Positions 1-8,421 of a DNA stretch of 64,000 nt are shown piece by piece. The DNA lies in contig NZ_AP014879.1 in NCBI RefSeq assembly GCF_002355735.1, forward strand, positions 2,046,001 to 2,110,000, written 5' to 3'. Origin of the DNA: Sulfuricaulis limicola. Its GTDB lineage: Bacteria > Pseudomonadota > Gammaproteobacteria > Acidiferrobacterales > Sulfurifustaceae. Below the pieces are notes generated by a model that did not search any database, had not been told where the DNA came from, and saw only the letters and a program-made list of their open reading frames with translations. A program made the translations under genes and the position numbers. Position 1 is the stretch's first letter. The number at the start of each line of letters is the position of its first letter.

Positions 1-101
1 GTCAGCACCACGATGTAGCCATAGATCACCAGCCGCCAGTCAAAATACAGCGCTGCCAGCAATACGGCGCCTAATATGATGCGAAATGTGCGTTCGGTCA
101 T
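1..101 (-). CDS. Membrane protein, N-terminal fragment cut by window edge
   Basis: The first 33 codons of a leftward gene are present; the rest lies outside the window. The start ATG is preceded by a strong GGAGG ribosome site with a 4-base spacer. The visible peptide begins MTERTFRIILGAVLLAALYF and continues as one hydrophobic helix with a short polar break and the start of a second. The pattern resembles small DUF2892 (YgaP-type) inner-membrane proteins, but a fragment this short cannot settle the family. Confidence 0.6.
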   Translation of the reverse strand, partial: MTERTFRIILGAVLLAALYFDWRLVIYGYIVVL

Positions 102-277
102 GGTTCCTCCGTTGCCTGAAGCAACCCGGGATATTGCAGGACTTGCCGACCATCTTTAAGCCCGTGATGGGGCGGGAAGCTGGCCAGAAAACGCCTGCGC
201 CTGTACTAAAGATAGAGCAATATCCATGCCCGTATCGGCAAAAACTGACCAAATTTAGAGGGAATTTGAAACAAAAT

Positions 278-294
278 CGGGGCCAAAGGCCCCG
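278..294 (-). terminator. Rho-independent terminator after gspB
   Basis: A perfect 7-bp GC-rich stem (CGGGGCC/GGCCCCG) with a 3-base loop lies just downstream of the gspB stop, reading leftward. It is followed on the minus strand by a T-rich tract (ATTTTGTTTC). It is well placed to end the gspA-gspB transcript. Confidence 0.75.
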
Positions 295-320
295 AAAAAC
301 ACAGGAAAACCGCCAGCGAG

Positions 321-1019
321 CTAACGCGGGCGGCTCAGCTTGAAGCGTTCGCCCCGTAAGCTCAGCACCACACCATCCGGAACGATGTCTTCCACACGAA
401 TACCGCCATCGATCTGGCTGCCCTTGTGATATTCCCGGTTATTGATGAACAGGATCCGCTGGGACTCGTCGTGCGAATAGACATGGATGGTCACCGCCAG
501 CGCCGGCAAGGCGCGCTGGAAATCCTGCGGCATTTGCTGCAGCAGCGGCGTGTCGTCCATGACGAGCGTGACGGGCGGAGCGGCGGCAGTCTTCATCGTC
601 TCGGAACGGCGATTCACCGCAGGTTTTTTCGCGGTACGCGCCACGGTGACTTTTTTCGGTGGCGGCGCAGGGGCAGGAAGTTTGGCCTGTTCGGCCAGAT
701 CGGCCACGGGGGTGGTTTTACCGGCGCTTGATTCCGGAGCCGGTACGGGAGTCACCGGCACACTTGCCGGCGCCGCCGCAACCGGCTCGCTGGTCACGGG
801 TGCGGGTGCCGCCGGCGGGTCAGGCAGATTGGCGACCGTGTTACGCCAGAACAGCAGGACAGCCGCCACGATCCCCAGCAATAAAACCGCACCCAGGGCA
901 AGCCACCAGCCGTTGACCGGCAGCGCCAGGGAAATATTGTGCACGGCGCCGGTGCGCGGCGCCGATCCGGGTTGCCGCGCCTGCTGCGACTTTCGCAAGG
1001 CGTCCAGGATATACGACAT
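321..1019 (-). CDS. gspB: GspB/ExeB-type general secretion accessory protein
   Basis: Protein of 232 residues. The start is the MSYILDALRKS Met, two bases after the gspA stop; a longer reading frame upstream is only gspA shadow. The N-terminus MSYILDALRKSQQ is the family hallmark. One membrane helix follows (about residues 36-58), then a Pro/Ala-rich periplasmic linker (about 65-145). The C-terminal globular domain (about 165-232) contains an LRGERFKL-type ending, as in PulB/GspB. GspB with GspA helps assemble the outer-membrane secretin of type II secretion through peptidoglycan. The core gsp genes are not in this window, so its secretion partner is encoded elsewhere. Confidence 0.85.
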   Translation of the reverse strand: MSYILDALRKSQQARQPGSAPRTGAVHNISLALPVNGWWLALGAVLLLGIVAAVLLFWRNTVANLPDPPAAPAPVTSEPVAAAPASVPVTPVPAPESSAGKTTPVADLAEQAKLPAPAPPPKKVTVARTAKKPAVNRRSETMKTAAAPPVTLVMDDTPLLQQMPQDFQRALPALAVTIHVYSHDESQRILFINNREYHKGSQIDGGIRVEDIVPDGVVLSLRGERFKLSRPR

Positions 1020-1021
1020 GC

Positions 1022-2719
1022 TCAGCGCGCCTCCGTGGCCACGGTATCTGCAACCAAGGTGGGCGATGGCCCGGGAAAATAACCCTGCAATTTTGCGAGC
1101 GTGCTGGAACCGGCCACGCCATCGGCCGCGAGCCGGTGGCGGTTCTGGAATTGCATGAGTTGAGCCTGGAGTTCCTTGTCGAACAGATCGCTCGCGCCCG
1201 TCACCAGCGGCTCGCCGCGGTAGCGCGCCAGCGCATCGCGCAACCACAGGATGGTTTCGCCGCGATCGCCCAGGCGCAATATTTCCTGCCCCGGGGCCGG
1301 TGGTTTCCAGAGCAGCAGATATTTCCCGAACCAGAGGCGGCCCGCCTCCTGCACGTCAAATTCCTGGGGCGAACCGCCCATGGCCAGAGATACCGAGTCC
1401 GCCGTCAGGGCCGTCACCAGCACGTGGTGTTTATGGCCGGAAGTATCCTGCAATTCGATAACGGCGGGCCGGTTGTGCTCGCGCAGGTTGTTCCAGGTTC
1501 CGGTTTGATAAACGCAGTGCAGACCGGCGTTCAGCGCGCGCTCACAAGCAGTGGCGCCGGCCAGGGCGGAGTAATCCAGCCCCCAGCGCCCGAACAGCTC
1601 CTTCATGGCCGATTCGGTGTCGGTCTTGGCCTCTGCACTTCCGAGGGATGCCTCAAGCTTTGACACAGGCTCGACAAGCTTGGTCGCGGCATTGGCATCG
1701 GTGGCCGTCGCGACGGGGATCGCCCCGGCCGCGCTCACTGCCTTGGGACTGGCGGAAGCCGCCTCGGCGGAGACCGCCTCGGTGCTGTTCTTCCCGGACA
1801 CAATCATTCGGGTCCAGTCCGGCCACCACTGCCAGGCGGCCACTACCAGAACAATAACCAGGGCTGACGCGATCGCCGGCGCGCGGGAAGCGAATCGCCG
1901 CTTCGGCATGGCGCCTTGCCCTATCTCCCTGGCCGCACGCTTGACGATGGACATATCCACCACCTGCCTGCCATGCGTGTAAGCCCCGAGCAGGGCGCGA
2001 TCGCAGATCACGTTGATCAATCGCGGAATGCCGCCGGAGGCGGCATAGACCTGCTCCATGGCTTTTCTGTCGAACAATATCGCCTTGGCGCCGGCAACCC
2101 GGCAACGATGGAGAATATATTCGAAGTTTTCCTTGCGCGTGAGCGCCACCAGATGAAAGCGCGCCGTGATGCGCTGCGCCAGCTGGCGTAGGTCCTGCTG
2201 CGCCAGCATCTGGGCCAGTTCGGGTTGGCCGATGAGTATGATTTGCAGCAGTTTCTGCTTGGTGGTCTCGAGGTTGGTGAGCAGCCGCACCTGTTCCAGC
2301 ACTTCGCGGCTGAGGTTCTGCGCCTCGTCGATGATGAGCACGGTGCGCCGGCCACGCGCGTGGGTTTGCAACAGGTGGGCGTTGAGCGCGTCGATCAGCT
2401 GCTTGAGGCTGGCCTGCTCGCCGGGATGCGGCACGCGCAGTTCATCGCAGATGGCGGCAATGAACTCGGCGACAGTCAGCACCGGATACAGGATCAGCGC
2501 GACGTCCACCCCTTCGGGCAAGCGCTCGACCAGGGTGCGGACCAGCAGTGTCTTGCCGGTCCCGACTTCGCCGGTCAGCTGCACAAAGCCTCCGGCCTCC
2601 GCCAGGCCATACTGCAGGTGCGCCAGCGCCTCCTGATGCCCCCGGCTCAGATAGAGATAATGCGGATCAGGCGGGATGGAAAACGGGTTTTCGTGCAGGC
2701 CAAAATACTGGAGGTACAT
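1022..2719 (-). CDS. gspA: GspA/ExeA-type AAA+ ATPase with peptidoglycan-binding domain
   Basis: Protein of 565 residues with ExeA architecture. It starts MYLQYFGLHENPFSIPPDP, the classic ExeA N-terminus. The AAA ATPase has Walker A GEVGTGKT (about residue 50) and Walker B TVLIIDEAQNL (about 125). A membrane helix lies near 280-298, then a C39-peptidase-like/linker region, and a C-terminal peptidoglycan-binding repeat (about 495-550, QFQNRHRLAADGVAG). In Aeromonas, ExeA uses ATP and peptidoglycan binding to place the ExeD secretin with ExeB. It is the first gene of a two-gene leftward operon. Confidence 0.9.
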   Translation of the reverse strand: MYLQYFGLHENPFSIPPDPHYLYLSRGHQEALAHLQYGLAEAGGFVQLTGEVGTGKTLLVRTLVERLPEGVDVALILYPVLTVAEFIAAICDELRVPHPGEQASLKQLIDALNAHLLQTHARGRRTVLIIDEAQNLSREVLEQVRLLTNLETTKQKLLQIILIGQPELAQMLAQQDLRQLAQRITARFHLVALTRKENFEYILHRCRVAGAKAILFDRKAMEQVYAASGGIPRLINVICDRALLGAYTHGRQVVDMSIVKRAAREIGQGAMPKRRFASRAPAIASALVIVLVVAAWQWWPDWTRMIVSGKNSTEAVSAEAASASPKAVSAAGAIPVATATDANAATKLVEPVSKLEASLGSAEAKTDTESAMKELFGRWGLDYSALAGATACERALNAGLHCVYQTGTWNNLREHNRPAVIELQDTSGHKHHVLVTALTADSVSLAMGGSPQEFDVQEAGRLWFGKYLLLWKPPAPGQEILRLGDRGETILWLRDALARYRGEPLVTGASDLFDKELQAQLMQFQNRHRLAADGVAGSSTLAKLQGYFPGPSPTLVADTVATEAR

Positions 2720-3167
2720 TAGCCCGTCCTCGCTGAATGCCGGTGACGGTTCGTGGATGTCCGCATTTCGCGCCGGGCCATATTCCGACTGGAGTATCTC
2801 TGGTCCATCAATGCTTTCCTGACTTGCTGGTCGCCCGGGCCTTCGGCGCCGGACCTTATGGCCTCATACGATACCATTATTTGTCCGCGCCATGTGTGCC
2901 TGCGCCTGTATTCCTGATTTTCGGGATCCGGTCATGCCGGGAGAAGGAAAATTCGCCGCCGGCTTCAGCGTCATCCGCATAGTTGCCGGCACCTGTCTCC
3001 ATGGCCTCGCGCACGGGAGAACGCGGCCAGCGCGCAGCGCGGGATTGGCGTCAGCCGTCCATACAGACTGACAGATCCAGCACGGGTGGCCGGTTTGAAA
3101 AAACAGGCTGGCGGTTCGAACTCTGTAAGAAGAAATTAAAAATTACACGGGGGATGAGGCAGAGGCA
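2720..3167. other. Non-coding stretch upstream of gspA
   Basis: About 450 bases between the gspA start and a small leftward gene. Short open frames occur on the plus strand but lack convincing ribosome sites, family motifs or codon bias. It probably holds the gspA promoter; I could not identify clear -35/-10 boxes, a hairpin or a repeat. Confidence 0.4.
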
Positions 3168-3356
3168 CTATTGGCGGCGTCCGGGTTTCACGCTGTCGTC
3201 GCCGGAAGTTTTGGCGGCCTGAACGATCTTGCGCAGATCGGCCAGCTGCACCTGCAAGGCCTTGATCGCTTCCGCGACTTCCACGGATTCGCGACTGGTC
3301 TCGCCTTTGCTGATGTCACCGGTTTCCATCTTTGTTGCGCGTTGCGTTTGACTCAT
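3168..3356 (-). CDS. Small hypothetical protein, predicted coiled coil
   Basis: Protein of 62 residues, supported by a near-perfect AAGGAGG ribosome site five bases before the ATG. It is polar at both ends. A central heptad-like helix VEVAEAIKALQVQLADLRKIV (written here only as residues about 26-46) suggests an oligomerising coiled coil. There is no signal peptide or membrane helix. I do not recognise a named family. It stands alone, flanked by non-coding DNA on both sides. Confidence 0.6.
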   Translation of the reverse strand: MSQTQRATKMETGDISKGETSRESVEVAEAIKALQVQLADLRKIVQAAKTSGDDSVKPGRRQ

Positions 3357-3691
3357 GTGAACCTCCTTGTGCGATTCCGACTTGCATGAGAACTCCGCTC
3401 GACAACTCCCCTGCGCCCGACAAAGAACAACATGTGTCGTAAATCAATTTAGGCGGAAAGCCGGAAGAATTACAAGTATAGATTGCGACATACCTGTCGG
3501 CGGCGGCGCTGCCCGCCCCGGCTGACGGCCGCCATTGGCAGGCCGATGAGCGCAAAAAGCGCATCGAGCCTGCCTTATGCCAGTGCGCTGGTATACGCCT
3601 TATGCGGGGATGCGACAGGTGTGTGTTTTTTGCAAATACCCTCTTGAACCATCAGCAAACCCAATTCCAGCAGGCTCGCACGGAAACGACG
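3357..3691. other. Non-coding stretch
   Basis: About 335 bases between the small coiled-coil gene and the end of the FAD oxidoreductase gene. I see no convincing gene. The first 60 bases should contain the promoter of the small gene; no clear terminator was found. Confidence 0.35.
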
Positions 3692-5035
3692 TTACTCCTT
3701 CAGAACGCATTTGCGGTAGAGATCCTTGAGCGTGCCGTCCGGATCGTATTTTTTCTTGAGTCGTTCGTAGGCGGGCCGGTTATATATTTCCCAGAACTGT
3801 TCGGGCGAAAAACAGGAATCCGAATACAGCGATTTCATTCCCTGCATGGCCATCACCTTCTGCTCAATCTGCCGGTTGTAATGCCCCGGCGGAAGTTTTT
3901 TTCTTCCGCGTATCACGTCCCAAAATCCGAAATTGACGTAGAGCTTTTGCGGATCCATCCGGTAAAGATCGAACCGGGCCTGCCTGTCCCAGGCCCGGGT
4001 AGGACATACCCATACCGGCATGAAACGGATGACATCATGATAGAATGCCAGAAATTCCGGCGCATGCTCGATCGGAATCTCGACATCCTGGATCACGGAC
4101 TCGGTGTGGAAACCCAGCAGCCTGTCGAGCATGCGGGTAAGCTTCCAGCGGCTGTTGAGCCGCATGATTTTCGTGTAGGTAACCGAGTTCAGTCGTTGCC
4201 GTCCATAGAGCCGGCGGATAACCGGGTTCTGGGCCAGCAGGTTTTTCGAACACCAGAACCAGTCGGTGTCCCAGCGCCACAGGTAATCCGCCGTGGTCAG
4301 GAAATCTTCCGTGCGCTCGCGTAATGACTTGTAATAGATATGCTCATAGGTGTAATCGCTGGTATAGGGCGCCTCATCGGTGAACTGGCCGAGCGTGATA
4401 ACCATGTCGTTTTGGCCAAACACCACGCCATCGACAAAATCAACATCCCTGCGTTCGCACTGCCGCGCCAGATCGGCGAAAAATACTTCCGGGCCGACGT
4501 GGCGAACATGGGTGAGTTTCACGTATTTTTTTACGGGCACCACCCTGGCCTTGAGCAGCAAGGCGTAACCCAGTGTCCCGTAGGAATTGGGGAAACCGTA
4601 GAACAGGTCGCGGTGCTCGTTGTCCGGCGTGCACAGCACGGTGCGCCCGTCCCCCAGAAGTATCTCCATCTCCTGCACTGTTTCGTGCACCAACCCATAG
4701 CGGAAGGAGGAGGATTCAATGCCGCAACCGGCGGTCGCGCCGCCGATGGTGATGGATTTGAGCTGCGGCACCACCGCCGGCATGACGTTGTGCCTCAGGC
4801 ATTCGGTGACGAGCTTCGCATACGGCGTCATGCCCTCGACCACGACATGACCGTTCACGGCATCGACATGCAGGACATTGTTGAAATCCCGCACATCAAG
4901 CTTTCGCGCCGGCCCGCCATGGCGGTCACGAAACAGGTTGGAGGTGGTTTTTCCGAGACGTACATTTTCACCGCGGGCTGAACGCAGGGCCTCCATCAAA
5001 CGCTGTTTCTTCTCCTGGTAACGGGCCATGTCCAT
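3692..5035 (-). CDS. FAD-binding oxidoreductase of the DHCR24/PCMH type
   Basis: About 447 residues from the MDMARYQEKK start; an alternative ATG lies six bases later, and longer upstream starts lack a ribosome site and look like spacer. The N-terminal half is an FAD_binding_4 (PCMH) domain: LDVRDFNNVLHVD, then AVVPQLKSITIGGATAGCG (FAD diphosphate loop), and a conserved SYGTLGYALLLKARVVPV stretch. The C-terminal half resembles the plant DWARF1/DHCR24 sterol-reductase branch that is also common in bacteria. Substrate is unknown. It is monocistronic here; its start faces the divergent zinc-ribbon gene at 5256. Confidence 0.75.
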   Translation of the reverse strand: MDMARYQEKKQRLMEALRSARGENVRLGKTTSNLFRDRHGGPARKLDVRDFNNVLHVDAVNGHVVVEGMTPYAKLVTECLRHNVMPAVVPQLKSITIGGATAGCGIESSSFRYGLVHETVQEMEILLGDGRTVLCTPDNEHRDLFYGFPNSYGTLGYALLLKARVVPVKKYVKLTHVRHVGPEVFFADLARQCERRDVDFVDGVVFGQNDMVITLGQFTDEAPYTSDYTYEHIYYKSLRERTEDFLTTADYLWRWDTDWFWCSKNLLAQNPVIRRLYGRQRLNSVTYTKIMRLNSRWKLTRMLDRLLGFHTESVIQDVEIPIEHAPEFLAFYHDVIRFMPVWVCPTRAWDRQARFDLYRMDPQKLYVNFGFWDVIRGRKKLPPGHYNRQIEQKVMAMQGMKSLYSDSCFSPEQFWEIYNRPAYERLKKKYDPDGTLKDLYRKCVLKE

Positions 5036-5255
5036 GTCCCCGCCACAATACTGAATCCCCGCCATGGTTCCAATCCACCAGAACGTAAGCCGTTGTATAA
5101 CCATGCCGCGCGCCGCCGATCCGCCTGTCGGGCGCGCCATTCCGGCAGCACCTGCAGGTGTTTTCCCTCGGCGAAAGGGCTTTCGAGGGCTATACTTGAT
5201 TCTGGTGGGTGGGAGTTGTCATCGGTCGAATCAGGACATTGACAGGGATTACCGC

Positions 5256-5873
5256 ATGAGGACCTACAGCATATACCAGAAGCCGTGCCCGGCATGCGGC
5301 ATGGTGGTATCCATCGACGCCAAAAGCTGCGACTGCGGCTACTCCTTCGAATCCTCCGGCAGCAACGATCTGCCTTCCGCGGAACAGGCACTGCAGGAAG
5401 AGGAATTATTCGAGGCCTATCTGGCGGCGCGTGTTGACCAGGTCGTGGCGGCGGTGGAAGCCGCGCGCGCCGAGCTGATGGCCGACATCTCCAACCACCG
5501 CAAGGCCGACAAACTGTTGCGGGCGGTACAGGATGCGCTGACGCTGCGTGACGAACGCGACGCCCAGGCGGCAAAGATCAGGCAAATGCGCGAGTCCCTG
5601 CCGGCAAAACCGGATGCATCGCCGTTGTCGGCGCAACCGACCGAGGCCTTCCGGGCGCAACAGGCCGCCAAGGCAGAAAGGATCATGGAGGCGTTTGCCA
5701 ACACCCAGACCAAAAGCTGCCCGCATTGCCGCACTGTGCTGCCCGTCACTTCTGCCATGTGTCTGTGCGGTTTCATCTTTGCCCGCAATGACTTCCTGCT
5801 CCCGCGGGCCGTGGACAGTTCCACACGCAGCAAGATTTATCAGTCCCGGGAAGATTCCCGGTCTCCGGGCTAA
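5256..5873 (+). CDS. Double zinc-ribbon protein of unknown function
   Basis: 205 residues from the MRTYSIYQK Met. Two similar treble-Cys modules bracket the protein: CPACGMVVSIDAKSCDCGY near residues 8-27 and CPHCRTVLPVTSAMCLCGF near 156-175, each with four Cys as expected for a zinc ribbon. Between them is a highly charged, Ala-rich, probably helical or coiled-coil region. Signal and membrane segments are absent. The near-symmetry suggests an adaptor or dimeric scaffold. I cannot name the family. Its stop codon overlaps the stop of the convergent PilZ gene. Confidence 0.7.
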   Translation: MRTYSIYQKPCPACGMVVSIDAKSCDCGYSFESSGSNDLPSAEQALQEEELFEAYLAARVDQVVAAVEAARAELMADISNHRKADKLLRAVQDALTLRDERDAQAAKIRQMRESLPAKPDASPLSAQPTEAFRAQQAAKAERIMEAFANTQTKSCPHCRTVLPVTSAMCLCGFIFARNDFLLPRAVDSSTRSKIYQSREDSRSPG

Positions 5874-6187
5874 CTGCTGTACAGCAAATTCACCAGCGCG
5901 GTATAAGTGCGGTCGTCGTAACGGCGAAACCGGAGCGCCACGCCATGGCGGTCGGCGCGCACCACATCCGCCGGCACGCGGTGCAAACCGTATTTATCAT
6001 GTTCCTTGAGTGTCAGCACCGCCTCGACCGGCACGCCGGGCGAAAGCCCTTCCCTGGACGCTTCCAGCCGGGCGCCACTCAGACTGAGGTCACGAACCCT
6101 CCAGCGCTCCGAATAGACGAGATCCTGGTTGACAACAATATTGAGCGATATTTTCTTGCGGATACTCTGGCGTTGCTCGGCCTTCAT
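5870..6187 (-). CDS. PilZ-domain protein, predicted c-di-GMP receptor
   Basis: 105 residues. The MKAEQRQ start is fixed by a GGGAGGAG ribosome site. It is a single PilZ domain: the RxxxR motif is RQSIR (about residues 5-9) and the D/NxSxxG motif is DLSLSG (about 35-40), both intact, so c-di-GMP binding is expected. With at least four GGDEF/EAL proteins in this window, it probably belongs to the same signalling network. The stop codon overlaps the stop of the convergent zinc-ribbon gene by three bases. Confidence 0.85.
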   Translation of the reverse strand: MKAEQRQSIRKKISLNIVVNQDLVYSERWRVRDLSLSGARLEASREGLSPGVPVEAVLTLKEHDKYGLHRVPADVVRADRHGVALRFRRYDDRTYTALVNLLYSS

Positions 6188-6384
6188 AAATCTCCTCCCG
6201 GGCGGTAGCCCAACCTGCACATGATGTGATTGTGTCGCGGACGGGTCAAGCGACCGACCCCGGAATAAACGGCTATATTAGATAGCGCTTATCCACGTGG
6301 ATTCCGGAAAGCGCCGGATTCTGGTTTTTTTTTCATAATCGGATAAGCTTGTAGACGTTAATCCTGCAACGGGGCTATTTTCCC

Positions 6385-6714
6385 ATGTCGGAACTCGTGA
6401 TCGCACCTACGCTCTTGCCCGCCGAACCGCTGCGCAAGCGCGCGCCGACATTCGACGAGCACGGCAAGGCCTTAAGCGACTTCATGGTGCTCATTCCCGG
6501 GCTGGTGAAAAAACCGCAACATATCATCCAGGCCACGATCGAGCACATCCAGACCGTGTTCGCCGACTACCAGCACGTGGTGGTATTCGCCGAATTGAAC
6601 CTGAAGCTCAGCCTGTTGTGGGTAAGCGTGAAGCCGGTTCCCGGCGTGCGCTTCCAGATATCCGAGGCGCTGCGCGCGCTCATTCCCGAGGCGCGTCTGG
6701 TTTCACATATCTAA
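6385..6714 (+). CDS. Conserved-looking hypothetical protein, 109 residues
   Basis: Soluble protein of 109 residues. It has no Cys pair, signal or membrane helix. The sequence alternates helix (HIIQATIEHIQTVFADY) and strand (HVVVFAELNLKLSLLWVSVKPV), compatible with a small alpha/beta ferredoxin-like fold. Codon use matches the high-GC neighbours. I do not recognise the family. It points away from the PilZ gene, with about 200 bases between their starts, and converges on a small Arg-rich gene. Confidence 0.55.
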   Translation: MSELVIAPTLLPAEPLRKRAPTFDEHGKALSDFMVLIPGLVKKPQHIIQATIEHIQTVFADYQHVVVFAELNLKLSLLWVSVKPVPGVRFQISEALRALIPEARLVSHI

Positions 6715-6773
6715 ACGAAATTAGCGCACGGGCGGGGTTTCCGTTCGCATCACATATTCAGCGGAAAAAACTT

Positions 6774-6950
6774 CTAACGCTTGTGTACGCCCAGCTGATC
6801 GCTGGCGCGGCGGCCTGTGCTCTGACGCCGGTTGGGGTTGTTCGGTTCCCAGCGGATATCCTTGCGACGGTCCGCCACGTTGCGGCGATTGAACTTGCGC
6901 CGCTCGATGCCCTTGTAGCCCGTGCTGCCGTTGGTGTAATGACTTGCCAT
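6774..6950 (-). CDS. Small Arg/Asn-rich protein, 58 residues
   Basis: Short gene from ATG at 6950 to TAG at 6774, with a GAGG ribosome site six bases upstream. The protein begins MASHYTNGSTGYKGIERRKF and contains repeated RR/RRxxDRR clusters and an IRWEP segment. These resemble the basic linkers next to PilZ and GGDEF domains of proteobacteria (xRRxxDRRxxxR). It is very basic and hydrophilic, suggesting nucleic-acid or c-di-GMP contact, but that is inference. It lies head-to-tail, downstream of the membrane-protein gene at 7034. Confidence 0.6.
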   Translation of the reverse strand: MASHYTNGSTGYKGIERRKFNRRNVADRRKDIRWEPNNPNRRQSTGRRASDQLGVHKR

Positions 6951-7033
6951 GGTACCCTCGTCCGGCCCGGGTTCTGGCGCTCACCCTGACCGCGTTTGAT
7001 GTACCCCAAGTAAAGCAGAAACCATGCCAAGGC

Positions 7034-8194
7034 CTAAACCGGCGCGAAAAACCGCGCAGACAAGGCCCATATCGCCTGCGCCAGAAAAACCGCCATGACC
7101 GCTCCGGCCAGATAAACCGCGCCCGGCAAGCCGTTCCACGCCAGGACACCCGCGATAAAAAAACCCAGCGCCCGCGCGCCGCTGCCCCAGGCCAGGCGCT
7201 GCACGGCCGACTCATAGGCGGCGGTATTGCGCGCCGGCCAGATCCACACCGGCAACAGGTAACTGATGGCACCGGTTACGAGCGGAAACAGGAACAGATA
7301 GAAGAACAACGGCAAGGCAACGTCGGATGGTTGCACGCCGGCGGCATGCAAGCCGCCGGCTGTCAGCACCAGCATCAAGCCCGGCACGGCGAGACCCAAT
7401 GATGCCCCCGGACGGTGCCAGCCCCAGACAGGTTCGCGCCAGCGTGAAACCAGCAGCGCGGCAAAACGCGTTAGCGGTATCAGCCACAGCGCCAGCCCGG
7501 GCCAAACCAGCCACACCCACCAGGCCGAACCGGCAGCCATGAGCAACGCACCGAATGCCATGGGATAAAGATCGCGCTGCAGACGAACGCGCGTGGCCGC
7601 ATCGGTGTAACCCGCCACGGTGGGAAGCAGCACGCGCAGCGTGCCCACTGCGGTCAGTCCGATGAAACCATATATATTGATGTGCAGGTGAAATCGCCGG
7701 AGAGCGGCCCAATGCTCCGGCCAGACTGCCGCAAGCGAAATCGCGAGCAGCCCGAGCAACAGACTGGCCAGCGCCAACTGGTACCAGGCCAGACCCGGGT
7801 GCGGCCGGCCCAGCATGGTCCGGGCCCGCTGCCAGATCCAGCCGAGCAAGGCGCCGGCAGCGATCATGGCGGTCAGCGCCGGCACCACAATCAGATCACG
7901 CCGCCAGAACAGGCTCGCGGCCGCCCCGGCGCCGGCAATCAGGGCCAGACCGGGAAGAATCAGCACCAGCCAGGACGGCGCACGGCTGTGTGTCAGCACC
8001 GGCGTGAAATAGATCATCGCCGCCATGATGAGCGGCATGACGCCGGCAGCCAGGATCATATGAATCAGCGCCGGCGCGTATGAGCGCAGAAAGGAAGACA
8101 GAATCAGCGCGGCTAGAAAAAGCATGGACGCCGTCATCCCCAGCACGACCATGATACGACGCACAGGCCGCGAGGGATCAGGCATTCCCGGCAT
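7034..8194 (-). CDS. Polytopic membrane protein, NnrS/heme-copper-oxidase-subunit-like
   Basis: 386 residues with about 12 predicted membrane helices. A central segment FHLHINIYGFIGLTAVGTL (about residues 165-185) has paired histidines in a helix, as in NnrS and cytochrome-oxidase subunit I-like proteins that bind heme. A second His (ALIHMILAAG, about 45) could be an axial ligand. NnrS-type proteins act in nitric-oxide or nitrosative stress metabolism, but no denitrification gene is nearby, so function stays open. It is followed, in the same direction upstream, by a one-helix protein 15 bases away. Confidence 0.65.
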   Translation of the reverse strand: MPGMPDPSRPVRRIMVVLGMTASMLFLAALILSSFLRSYAPALIHMILAAGVMPLIMAAMIYFTPVLTHSRAPSWLVLILPGLALIAGAGAAASLFWRRDLIVVPALTAMIAAGALLGWIWQRARTMLGRPHPGLAWYQLALASLLLGLLAISLAAVWPEHWAALRRFHLHINIYGFIGLTAVGTLRVLLPTVAGYTDAATRVRLQRDLYPMAFGALLMAAGSAWWVWLVWPGLALWLIPLTRFAALLVSRWREPVWGWHRPGASLGLAVPGLMLVLTAGGLHAAGVQPSDVALPLFFYLFLFPLVTGAISYLLPVWIWPARNTAAYESAVQRLAWGSGARALGFFIAGVLAWNGLPGAVYLAGAVMAVFLAQAIWALSARFFAPV

Positions 8195-8209
8195 CCATTG
8201 CAGTACCCG

Positions 8210-8350
8210 TCATGGCGCCGGTTCCGGCTTCCAGTTTTCGATGCGCACCGGAGACTTGTATTCGTAACCGAAATAGCTGGCGCCGACCATGAGCGCCATC
8301 CACACGACAATGACGAACGCGACGATCAGGATCCAGTGGCTTTTCTTCAT
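8210..8350 (-). CDS. Single-helix membrane protein next to NnrS-like protein
   Basis: 46 residues from the MKKSHWILIVAF start. One hydrophobic helix (about residues 5-26) is followed by a 20-residue polar, Pro-containing tail. Size and topology resemble small accessory subunits of heme-copper oxidases. It is immediately upstream of, and co-directional with, the polytopic protein at 7034, so a small two-subunit complex is plausible. No recognised family. The ribosome site is weak, which lowers confidence in the exact start. Confidence 0.55.
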   Translation of the reverse strand: MKKSHWILIVAFVIVVWMALMVGASYFGYEYKSPVRIENWKPEPAP

Positions 8351-8421
8351 GGCAACGGTTGCGTGTCCCCGCCCGGGCGGCATCCCGCCATCACGACTCA
8401 CGAGCCGGCACGCGCTTTACC

